From assembly GCF_023715845.1 (NCBI RefSeq), contig NZ_JAMBOR010000001.1:1-64000 (forward strand): DNA of 64,000 bases, in the 5' to 3' direction. Source of the stretch: Fictibacillus phosphorivorans (GTDB lineage: Bacteria > Bacillota > Bacilli > Bacillales > Fictibacillaceae). Below, in pieces: positions 57,166 to 64,000 of the stretch. A program made the translations under genes and the position numbers. The number at the start of each line of letters is the position of its first letter. Position 1 is the first letter of the stretch. The notes under the pieces were generated by a model. The model worked only from the letters and a program-made list of their open reading frames with translations. It was not told where the DNA came from and ran no database searches.

Positions 57166-57262
57166 GTTAACCTGTCCTTTCTGGGACAATCTCATAATTA
57201 ACTATATGCACGAAGAGTGAACCGTCATGACAGCTTGTTTCATTTTGAAAGGGAGTGTGAGT

Positions 57263-57517
57263 GTGGAGCATATACATTTTATGGAATGGAAAGATGAAGT
57301 TCGGCCAGCGGTTAGAAGTAAAAGAGAAGAATTTCATTATATGGGGTATGAAAGTGTTACAGACGAAGAGATATGGAACTGTGTATTGGCGAAGTTAAAG
57401 AAAAAGAAAGAAGATCCTCGTCTGCACACACTTGTGGATTACATTTTATCTCTTTCACTGAATGATTTTATGACTTGGCTTACGATCCAATCATATAAAG
57501 CGGATGTTAAAAAATAA
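57263..57517 (+). CDS. comN: post-transcriptional regulator ComN
   Basis: 84 residues from GTG 57263, which follows GGGAGTGTGA and gives the family start MEHIHFMEWKDEVRPAVRSK; in-frame GTG 57257 is possible. A soluble helical protein with KREEFHYMGYESVTDEEIW and a closing LSLNDFMTWLTIQ. In B. subtilis ComN (YrzD) binds comE operon mRNA and localises to the septum through DivIVA. Same neighbourhood: between spoVB and secDF. The stop codon is within a terminator stem. Confidence 0.85.
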   Translation: MEHIHFMEWKDEVRPAVRSKREEFHYMGYESVTDEEIWNCVLAKLKKKKEDPRLHTLVDYILSLSLNDFMTWLTIQSYKADVKK

Positions 57518-57547
57518 AAGTGAGGTTCTACCTTTCTTTTATTTTTT
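57511..57547 (+). terminator. comN terminator
   Basis: A 16-bp stem with one mismatch (57511-57526 with 57530-57545), T-rich 3' side. It overlaps the comN stop codon. Confidence 0.75.
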
Positions 57548-57568
57548 ATGTTTTCTTCCTAGGACAAA

Positions 57569-57598
57569 TTGACAGAAAAAAACAACAATCGCTATAAT
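57569..57598 (+). promoter_or_regulatory. sigma-A promoter of secDF
   Basis: Perfect TTGACA (57569-57574), 18-base spacer, perfect TATAAT (57593-57598), 70 bases before secD. Confidence 0.85.
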
Positions 57599-57667
57599 GG
57601 GAAGGATTAGTATTCGTACTTATACATAGTGTTGTCTTTTGATGCAGCATGAAGGAGGTTTCTTAAA

Positions 57668-58984
57668 GTGGTAAAAAGGAGTAAGATTGTTATCTTTTTT
57701 GTTGTGCTCATCATGTTTGCAGCACTTTGTGGGCTTACAACGGAAAAGATCGTAAAAGGTACAAAACTTGGGCTAGATCTCCAAGGCGGATTCGAAGTGC
57801 TTTACGATGTAAAACCTGTGAAAAAAGATCAAAAAATTACACAGGAAACGTTAAAGAGTACGGTTGAAGCGTTAAACAGCCGTATAAACGTATTAGGTGT
57901 CTCTGAACCTGAGATTCAGATCGAAGGAGACAACCGAATTCGTGTACAGCTTGCAGGTGTAACGGATCAGAACAAAGCTCGTGAACTATTGTCTACACAA
58001 GCTGAATTAACTTTTCGTGATGTAGATGATAAAGTGCTCCTGGATGGATCGGATCTACAGGGTAATGGTGCAAAGCAAACTTTTGAACCAAATAGTAATA
58101 AACCCATCGTATCTTTAAAACTTAAAGATGCAGATAAATTTGCTAAAGTAACGGAAGAAGTATTAAAACGCCAGCCACAAGGTGAAAATCGTTTAGTCAT
58201 CTGGCTGGATTATGAAAAAGGGGACTCCTTTCAAGAAGAAGTCAAAAAAGAGATGGCTGGAAAAGAGCCCAAATATATATCTGCCCCTTATGTTAATGAA
58301 GTCCTGACTCAGAAAGATGTAACCATAACCGGTCAATTCACCGTTGAAGAAGCACAAAGTCTGGCGAAAATTTTAAATGCCGGAGCGCTTCCGGTAAAAC
58401 TAGATGAAGTCTATTCCACTTCAGTTGGTGCAAAATTTGGAGAAAAAGCTTTAGACCAAACAATCTTTGCAGGATTTATCGGTATAGCTGTTATCTTCTT
58501 GTTCATGCTGATCTACTATCGAGTACCTGGAATTATTGCCGTTATAACGCTATCCATTTACATCTGGCTGATCCTCGCTATTTTCTACCTGATGAACGGG
58601 GTATTAACGCTTCCTGGTATAGCCGCTCTTATTCTTGGAGTAGGTATGGCGGTGGATGCCAATATCATCACATATGAACGAATCAAAGAAGAATTAAGAA
58701 GTGGGAAGTCCGTTTTAAGTTCCTTTAAAGCTGGTAACCGCCGTTCGTTCACGACCATTTTTGATGCGAATATCACGACAATCCTGGCAGCCGCTGTTTT
58801 ATTTGCTTATGGTACAAGTTCTGTAAAGGGGTTTGCTCTCGTATTAATCATTTCAGTATTAGCAAGCTTTATAACTGCCGTTTTTGGAACAAGACTATTC
58901 CTAGGTTTATGGGTACAGTCCCGAATCATGGATAAAAAGCCTGGTTTGTTCGGTGTAAAGGAGAGTGACATCCGTGAGCTTTAA
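57668..58984 (+). CDS. secD: protein translocase subunit SecD
   Basis: Proton-driven helper of Sec export. 438 residues. N-terminal helix (IVIFFVVLIMFAALCGL), GLDLQGGFEVLYDV, a large extracytoplasmic domain (about 40-270), then five membrane segments with GAGMAVDANIITYERIKEE-type block (LGVGMAVDANIITYERI). The GTG start at 57668 follows AAGGAGG. In B. subtilis SecD and SecF are one fused protein; here SecD ends at TAA 58982-58984, inside an 11-base overlap with secF. Confidence 0.96.
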   Translation: MVKRSKIVIFFVVLIMFAALCGLTTEKIVKGTKLGLDLQGGFEVLYDVKPVKKDQKITQETLKSTVEALNSRINVLGVSEPEIQIEGDNRIRVQLAGVTDQNKARELLSTQAELTFRDVDDKVLLDGSDLQGNGAKQTFEPNSNKPIVSLKLKDADKFAKVTEEVLKRQPQGENRLVIWLDYEKGDSFQEEVKKEMAGKEPKYISAPYVNEVLTQKDVTITGQFTVEEAQSLAKILNAGALPVKLDEVYSTSVGAKFGEKALDQTIFAGFIGIAVIFLFMLIYYRVPGIIAVITLSIYIWLILAIFYLMNGVLTLPGIAALILGVGMAVDANIITYERIKEELRSGKSVLSSFKAGNRRSFTTIFDANITTILAAAVLFAYGTSSVKGFALVLIISVLASFITAVFGTRLFLGLWVQSRIMDKKPGLFGVKESDIREL

Positions 58985-59882
58985 ATACGACTTTGTAAAA
59001 AACAGAAACCTTTACTTCATCATCTCTGCTCTCCTGGCAGCAATAGGAATCATTTTCTTGTTAGTAACAGGATTGAAATTAGGAATTGATTTTGAAAGTG
59101 GGTCAAGAGTAAACATTCAAGCAAATGAAACACTTACAAATGAAAGTGTAGAAAAAGAGTTTGAGTCACTTGGCCTTGAACCTGAATCGGTCGTTCTTGC
59201 TGGAAAGAATGATCAAGCAAATGTTGCTTTTAAAGGGGCTTTATCAAAAGAAGAAATAGTAAAAATCAACACACATATGGAAGAAAAGTATGGTGAAACA
59301 CCAAGTATCAGCACCGTTACGCCAATGGTTGGCCGAGAGCTTGCACAAAACGCGTTTTATGCAGTGCTTATCGCTTCGATTGGAATCATTATCTATGTAG
59401 CCTTCCGTTTTGAATGGAGCATGGCTGTTGCATCAGTTATCGCATTATTACATGATGCATTTATGATTATTGCGGTCTTTTGTATTTTAAAAATTGAAGT
59501 CGATCTTCCGTTTATTGCGGCAGTATTAACCATTGTTGGTTATTCCATTAATGATACAATTGTTACTTTTGACCGTATACGGGAGAATATGAGACTTGAG
59601 AAGGTAAAAACGCAAGAAAAATTAGCTGAAATCGTAAACAGAAGTATTCACGAGACGTTAACCCGGTCTATTAATACAGTTATAACAGTAATCTTTGCAG
59701 CGGTTGCATTGTTGTTCTTTGGAGCGGATTCGATCAGAAACTTCTCGATTGCTTTACTGATTGGTCTTACTTTTGGTGCGTATTCTTCTATCTTTATCGC
59801 TTCTCAGTTGTGGTATGTTATGAAATCACGTCAGTTAAAAAAGAAAAGATCACGTCCTGTCGAGGCGGAACCAGAAATTTAA
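58974..59882 (+). CDS. secF: protein translocase subunit SecF
   Basis: 302 residues with six membrane segments. GLKLGIDFESGSRVNIQ near the N-terminus and the conserved GYSINDTIVTFDRIRENM in membrane segment 4-5. GTG 58974 is preferred over GTG 58965 because the AAAGGAG site then lies about 10 bases upstream rather than touching it. The frame differs from secD, so this is a true two-gene layout, with translational coupling by the overlap. Confidence 0.95.
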   Translation: MSFKYDFVKNRNLYFIISALLAAIGIIFLLVTGLKLGIDFESGSRVNIQANETLTNESVEKEFESLGLEPESVVLAGKNDQANVAFKGALSKEEIVKINTHMEEKYGETPSISTVTPMVGRELAQNAFYAVLIASIGIIIYVAFRFEWSMAVASVIALLHDAFMIIAVFCILKIEVDLPFIAAVLTIVGYSINDTIVTFDRIRENMRLEKVKTQEKLAEIVNRSIHETLTRSINTVITVIFAAVALLFFGADSIRNFSIALLIGLTFGAYSSIFIASQLWYVMKSRQLKKKRSRPVEAEPEI

Positions 59883-59902
59883 AGCAAATATTGATTCATA
59901 AA

Positions 59903-59931
59903 TTGTCACCTCTTATCCTGTTTTGTATAAT
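59903..59931 (+). promoter_or_regulatory. sigma-A promoter of recJ
   Basis: TTGTCA (59903-59908), 17-base spacer, TATAAT (59926-59931). Transcription should start near 59938. Confidence 0.75.
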
Positions 59932-59949
59932 GAATAGGTTAAGAGGTGA
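59906..59949 (+). promoter_or_regulatory. inverted repeat masking the recJ ribosome site
   Basis: TCACCTCTT (59906-59914) is perfectly complementary to AAGAGGTGA (59941-59949), the recJ ribosome site; pairing extends inward to about 14 bp with one mismatch. The left arm overlaps the -35, so RNA made from the local promoter lacks it and only read-through RNA from secF would fold. Confidence 0.6.
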
Positions 59950-59954
59950 TTTTT

Positions 59955-62306
59955 ATGCTAGAGCCTAGAACGAGGTGGAAGATTCAAGAAACTTCGGAAG
60001 AGAAGGCAAAATGGTTATCGGAAGAAATGAATATTCCGCAATTGATTGCAAATCTATTAGCGATGCGTGGAATCGATTCAATAGAGAAAGCTCAAGCATT
60101 TTTAAAGATAGATACTAATCAGTTTCATGATCCATTTTTGTTAGATGGTATGAGAGAAAGTGTTGATCGAATACATAAAGCGGTAGAAATGAATGAAAAG
60201 ATTCTTATTTTTGGTGATTATGATGCAGATGGTGTAAGCAGTACGACGGTTATGTACCATGCACTAAAAGATCTTGGTGCGCAGTTTGACTACTATATTC
60301 CGAATCGCTTCACAGAAGGATATGGTCCAAACGAGCCTGCTCTCAGAAAAGCAAAAGATGACGGATATACACTTGTCGTAACAGTGGACACCGGGATTTC
60401 AGCAGTGAATGAAGCAGCAGTAGCAAAAGAAATCGGTCTTGATTTTATCATCACTGATCACCACGAAGCTCCGCCTGTACTGCCGGACGCCTATAGCATC
60501 ATTAACCCTAAAAAGCCGGGATGTACATATCCCTTTTCTGGTCTTGCTGGAGTAGGCGTAGCGTTTAAAGTCGCTCATGCTTTGCTTGGAAACCCGCCGA
60601 TGCACTTGCTTGATTATGCTTGTATAGGAACCATCGCAGATCTTGTTCCATTAGTTGATGAAAATAGAATCATAGCTAAACTTGGAATCGAAGCTTTATC
60701 CAAAACAGATAAGATAGGCTTGCAGGAACTTTTGAAGGTTGCAGGACTTTATGAAAAAGAATTAACTGCAGAAGATGTTGGTTTTGCAGTTGGTCCTCGT
60801 GTTAATGCAGCAGGCAGGCTAGGTTCAGCGATGCCAGTAGTTGAGTTATTTACTTCTAATGATCGTGACCAGTCAGCGATGCTAGCAAAAGAGGTTGATA
60901 GCGTGAATAAAGAACGCCAGGCGATCGTAAATGAAATCACAAAAGAAGCGATTGCGATGGTAGAAGAGCGTTATCCGCCTGAAAAGAATGAAGTGCTTGT
61001 TCTTGCGAAAGAAGATTGGAACCCGGGTGTAATCGGAATCGTTGCCTCAAGGATTGTAGAGAAATTTTATCGCCCGACGATCGTGTTGTGTTTGGATCCT
61101 GAAAAAGGAACGGCGAAAGGTTCAGCACGAAGCATACATGGCTTTGATATGTTTGAAAATTTATCAGAGTCAAGAGATATCCTCCCTCATTTTGGAGGGC
61201 ATCCCATGGCTGCAGGTATGACGCTGTCGATTGATGATGTGGATACTCTCAGGGAGCGGTTGATAAAACAGGCAAGAGAAATACTAAAACCAGAGGATTT
61301 CTTGCCAGTGACAACGATCGACCTAACCGTTTCTTTAGATGAGGTTTCGCTAGATACAGTGGAGATGCTTGGTACACTTGCTCCTTTTGGAGTTGGTAAT
61401 CCTTCGCCTAGGGTCCTTGTTGAAGAGGTACCGATCAGAGAGATGAAAAAAATAGGAAGCCAATCGAACCATCTGAAATTACAAGTCGGAAATGGGGAGA
61501 TGACGGTTCTAGATTGTATTGGATTTCAAAAAGGCAACTTACTTGATGAGATTACGCCTTATTCTACGCTTTCACTCGTTGGACAAATACAGGTGAACGA
61601 ATGGAACGGATACAGGAAACCTCAGATGCTTTTAGAAGATCTATCCGTTTCCCATTTTCAGCTGTTTGATTATCGAGGTTTAAAAGATGCAGGAAAAAGG
61701 CTGAAAGGTTTGCCAAAAACAAAAACATACTATATTGCTTTTAACGATGATACCTTAACGGAACTTGGACTAGATGACGTTTTACCACAAACAATAATGG
61801 GTGAAGAGTTAGGAGAACTTCCTAACGATTTTTTCATCGATAAATATGTTGTCTTTTTAGATGTACCTGTATCACTGGCAAAGTTTGCTGAAGTCCTTGA
61901 GACAAAAGGCGAACCTGCTAGGATTTATGCTGTATTTCACCAAAACACAGATCACTTTTTTACAACATTGCCGACAAGAGAGCACTTTAAATGGTATTAC
62001 GGGTTCTTAGCTAAACGGAAACAGTTCAATGCTAAGAAGGATGGTGCAGAGCTGGCAAGGTGGAAAGGATGGTCAAAAGAAACAATTGATTTTATGTCAC
62101 AGGTGTTTTTTGAGCTGGATTTTGTTACAATAGACGATGGTGTAATTACTATAAATCGTGAACCAGGCAAAAAGGAACTTGATCGTTCTGAAACATACCA
62201 AAGAAAGTTTGAACAGGCAGATATCGAAAATCAGCTTGTTTATTCTTCCTATCATTCACTAAAAAGCTGGTTTGCAGAGCGAGCTCGTCCAAAAGCGAGT
62301 TTGTAA
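59955..62306 (+). CDS. recJ: single-stranded-DNA-specific exonuclease RecJ
   Basis: 5'-3' exonuclease of recombination and mismatch repair. 783 residues from ATG 59955 (AGAGGTGATTTTT). DHH core: [14 protein letters not shown] (motif I), TVDTGIS (II), ITDHHEAPP (III), [11 protein letters not shown] (IV), then the DHHA1 motif [15 protein letters not shown] fold near 455-560, and a Bacillus-specific C-terminal domain after it (about 570-783). apt follows 19 bases downstream. Confidence 0.96.
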   Translation: MLEPRTRWKIQETSEEKAKWLSEEMNIPQLIANLLAMRGIDSIEKAQAFLKIDTNQFHDPFLLDGMRESVDRIHKAVEMNEKILIFGDYDADGVSSTTVMYHALKDLGAQFDYYIPNRFTEGYGPNEPALRKAKDDGYTLVVTVDTGISAVNEAAVAKEIGLDFIITDHHEAPPVLPDAYSIINPKKPGCTYPFSGLAGVGVAFKVAHALLGNPPMHLLDYACIGTIADLVPLVDENRIIAKLGIEALSKTDKIGLQELLKVAGLYEKELTAEDVGFAVGPRVNAAGRLGSAMPVVELFTSNDRDQSAMLAKEVDSVNKERQAIVNEITKEAIAMVEERYPPEKNEVLVLAKEDWNPGVIGIVASRIVEKFYRPTIVLCLDPEKGTAKGSARSIHGFDMFENLSESRDILPHFGGHPMAAGMTLSIDDVDTLRERLIKQAREILKPEDFLPVTTIDLTVSLDEVSLDTVEMLGTLAPFGVGNPSPRVLVEEVPIREMKKIGSQSNHLKLQVGNGEMTVLDCIGFQKGNLLDEITPYSTLSLVGQIQVNEWNGYRKPQMLLEDLSVSHFQLFDYRGLKDAGKRLKGLPKTKTYYIAFNDDTLTELGLDDVLPQTIMGEELGELPNDFFIDKYVVFLDVPVSLAKFAEVLETKGEPARIYAVFHQNTDHFFTTLPTREHFKWYYGFLAKRKQFNAKKDGAELARWKGWSKETIDFMSQVFFELDFVTIDDGVITINREPGKKELDRSETYQRKFEQADIENQLVYSSYHSLKSWFAERARPKASL

Positions 62307-62325
62307 TTTCAGGAGGAAAAGATTC

Positions 62326-62838
62326 ATGGATTATAAGCCATATATTTCAGTAGTAAATGATTTCCCAATCGAAGGAATCCACTTTAAAGATATTACCTCA
62401 CTAATGTCAGATGGGGCTGTATACAAACAAGCCATGGATGATATTGCAGAATATGCAAAAGAAAAAGATGTAGATGTAATCGTAGGACCTGAAGCACGAG
62501 GTTTTATCGTAGGCTGTCCGGTTGCATACACGCTTGGATTAGGATTTGTACCAGTTCGTAAAGAAGGAAAACTTCCTCGTGAAGTAATCAAAGTTGATTA
62601 TGGTCTTGAGTATGGCAAGGATGTACTTACGATGCATAAAGACGCGATCAAGCCAGGGCAAAAAGTTTTAATTACAGACGACTTGCTGGCAACAGGCGGA
62701 ACAATCGAAGCTACGATCAAACTTGTTGAGCAGCTTGGCGGTATTGTGGCGGGGATTGCATTCATGATCGAATTAACCTACTTAGATGGCCGCAGCAAAC
62801 TAAAGGGTTATGATATTTTCACATTAACCCAATACTAA
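62326..62838 (+). CDS. apt: adenine phosphoribosyltransferase
   Basis: Salvages adenine to AMP with PRPP. Exactly 170 residues, the usual length. PRPP site [13 protein letters not shown], substrate block [15 protein letters not shown] and [14 protein letters not shown] 62326 follows AGGAGGAAAAGATTC; a longer frame reaches back into recJ without a site. recJ-apt-relA order as in B. subtilis. Confidence 0.97.
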   Translation: MDYKPYISVVNDFPIEGIHFKDITSLMSDGAVYKQAMDDIAEYAKEKDVDVIVGPEARGFIVGCPVAYTLGLGFVPVRKEGKLPREVIKVDYGLEYGKDVLTMHKDAIKPGQKVLITDDLLATGGTIEATIKLVEQLGGIVAGIAFMIELTYLDGRSKLKGYDIFTLTQY

Positions 62839-62849
62839 GAGATAAAGAG

Positions 62850-62878
62850 AAAGAGCACGGATTTTGTGCTCTTTTTTA
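62850..62878 (+). terminator. apt terminator
   Basis: A 9-bp stem (62850-62858 with 62866-62874) with a 7-base loop and T6. Confidence 0.8.
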
Positions 62879-62928
62879 CATTCTTGTCACAAAAATTGCC
62901 CATTCATTCGACAAATTTCGTATTTCGC

Positions 62929-62957
62929 TTTACATGAGGGTTTAATTTAACGATAAT
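62929..62957 (+). promoter_or_regulatory. sigma-A promoter of relA
   Basis: TTTACA (62929-62934), 17-base spacer, GATAAT (62952-62957), 36 bases before relA. Confidence 0.6.
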
Positions 62958-62992
62958 AGAAGCAATATACAATGACAACGTAAGGTGATTCC

Positions 62993-64000
62993 ATGACGAT
63001 TGAGCAAGTGTTGCAAAAAGCGGAAAGCTATCTGTCAAAAGACGATATCGCTTTTATAACCAAGGCTTATGAATACGCAAAAGATGCGCACGAAGGACAA
63101 TACCGAAAATCCGGAGAGCCGTATATCCACCATCCTGTTGAAGTAGCAGGTATCCTGGTGAACCTGCAGATGGATCCTGTAACAATAGCGGCAGGGTTTC
63201 TTCATGATGTCGTTGAAGACACACCCATCACGTTAAAGGACATTTCCAATCAATTTAACGAAGAAGTAGCCATGCTGGTTGATGGTGTGACAAAACTTAA
63301 AAAGATTAAGTTTAAGTCTAAAGAAGAGCAGCAAGCAGAGAACCATAGAAAAATGTTTGTTGCGATGGCACAGGATATACGCTGTATTTTAATTAAGCTC
63401 GCTGACCGTCTTCATAACATGCGTACGCTAAAACATATGCCTAAAGAAAAACAAATACAAAAAGCAAACGAAACCTTAGAGATCTTCGCTCCACTCGCTC
63501 ATCGTCTCGGTATTTCGACGATAAAGTGGGAACTAGAAGACGTTTCTTTGAGATACCTAAATCCGCAACAATATTATAGAATCGTAAATTTGATGCAGCA
63601 GAAACGAGCTGAACGTGAAGAGTATGTTCAGCAAGTAATGGACGAGATGAAATCCAAGTTGAAAGAAGTCAATATCACAGTTGATATATCTGGAAGACCA
63701 AAGCATATTTACAGCATCTACCGGAAGATGGCGAAGCAAGGTAAACAGTTTAATGAGATCTATGATCTTCTCGCTGTTCGAATTATCGTCCAGAATATTA
63801 AAGATTGTTATGCCGCCCTTGGTATTATTCATACTTGCTATAAACCGATGCCTGGCCGTTTCAAAGACTATATCGCGATGCCTAAAGCAAATATGTATCA
63901 ATCGCTTCATACTACAGTAATCGGGCCAAAAGGCGATCCGCTGGAAGTTCAGATCCGAACAGCTGATATGCATCGAGTAGCAGAGTACGGGATAGCTGCA
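62993..64000 (+). CDS. relA: bifunctional (p)ppGpp synthetase/hydrolase Rel, 5' part
   Basis: Stringent-response enzyme that makes and degrades (p)ppGpp. Only the first 336 codons are in the window. ATG 62993 has TAAGGTGATTCC upstream. The HD hydrolase domain is intact ([31 protein letters not shown]), so it is the bifunctional Rel type. The synthetase domain starts near residue 220 ([13 protein letters not shown]) and includes [20 protein letters not shown] and [19 protein letters not shown] at the edge. The TGS and ACT domains would be beyond the window. Confidence 0.97.
   Translation, partial: MTIEQVLQKAESYLSKDDIAFITKAYEYAKDAHEGQYRKSGEPYIHHPVEVAGILVNLQMDPVTIAAGFLHDVVEDTPITLKDISNQFNEEVAMLVDGVTKLKKIKFKSKEEQQAENHRKMFVAMAQDIRCILIKLADRLHNMRTLKHMPKEKQIQKANETLEIFAPLAHRLGISTIKWELEDVSLRYLNPQQYYRIVNLMQQKRAEREEYVQQVMDEMKSKLKEVNITVDISGRPKHIYSIYRKMAKQGKQFNEIYDLLAVRIIVQNIKDCYAALGIIHTCYKPMPGRFKDYIAMPKANMYQSLHTTVIGPKGDPLEVQIRTADMHRVAEYGIAA

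Noticed and set aside
57166-57262. sigma-E promoter for spoVB on the minus strand
   Set aside because: A CATATAGT -10 exists but the -35 at 14-15 bases matches only about four of seven positions.

Overview
The window is a core chromosomal segment of an endospore-forming Bacillaceae (Firmicute). The gene order hem operon / spoVID / valS-folC / maf-radC-mreBCD-minCD / spoIVFAB / rplU-prp-rpmA / spo0B-obg / nad genes / safA / ruvAB-queA-tgt-yajC / secDF / recJ-apt-relA is the tig-to-relA block known from Bacillus subtilis. AT-rich composition, strong AGGAGG ribosome sites, a valine T-box, an L21 leader and sporulation-sigma promoters fit this. It is not B. subtilis itself: secD and secF are separate, an RNase G gene follows spoIVFB, and comC, pheA and bofC are missing from their usual places. 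A Fictibacillus-like genus is a guess.

Layout. 0.3-9.2 kb: TPR protein, trigger factor, ClpX, LonB, LonA and YsxC (protein quality control plus ribosome assembly). 9.5-16.4 kb: a minus-strand membrane protein, then hemAXCDBL, which takes glutamyl-tRNA to uroporphyrinogen III. 16.6-20.3 kb: a phased short-repeat array, then a sigma-E operon spoVID / unknown kinase-like gene / ysxE (spore coat). 20.4-25.1 kb: T-box-controlled valS-folC. 25.2-27 kb: a frameshifted membrane GAF-GGDEF gene. 27.1-35.7 kb: division, cell shape and sporulation (spoIIB, maf, radC, mreBCD, minCD, spoIVFA/FB). 35.7-40.9 kb: RNase G, L21-Prp-L27, Spo0B, Obg, PheB. 41.0-41.15 kb: a second phased array. 41.3-46.5 kb: divergent niaR-nifS and nadB-nadC-nadA around a NiaR-type operator. 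46.6-49.9 kb: safA with a kinase-like gene and a spore lipoprotein. 50.0-54.3 kb: ruvAB, DUF2905, queA, tgt, yajC. 54.4-64 kb: small membrane proteins, spoVB, comN, secD, secF, recJ, apt and the first 336 codons of relA, which runs off the window.

Most of the window is conventional. The least explained structures are two non-coding arrays (16599-16711 and 40994-41148). Each repeats a short core every 20-21 bp, about two helical turns, with unrelated cores and variable spacers, just downstream of a terminator. Also notable are a GGDEF gene broken by a -1 shift that still carries an A AAA AAC heptamer, an apparent CotS-family pseudokinase between spoVID and ysxE, a ribosome-site-masking inverted repeat at recJ that only read-through mRNA would carry, and an RNase E/G protein lacking the Zn-link cysteines. 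Functions are assigned by recognition of families and motifs; no database search was run.
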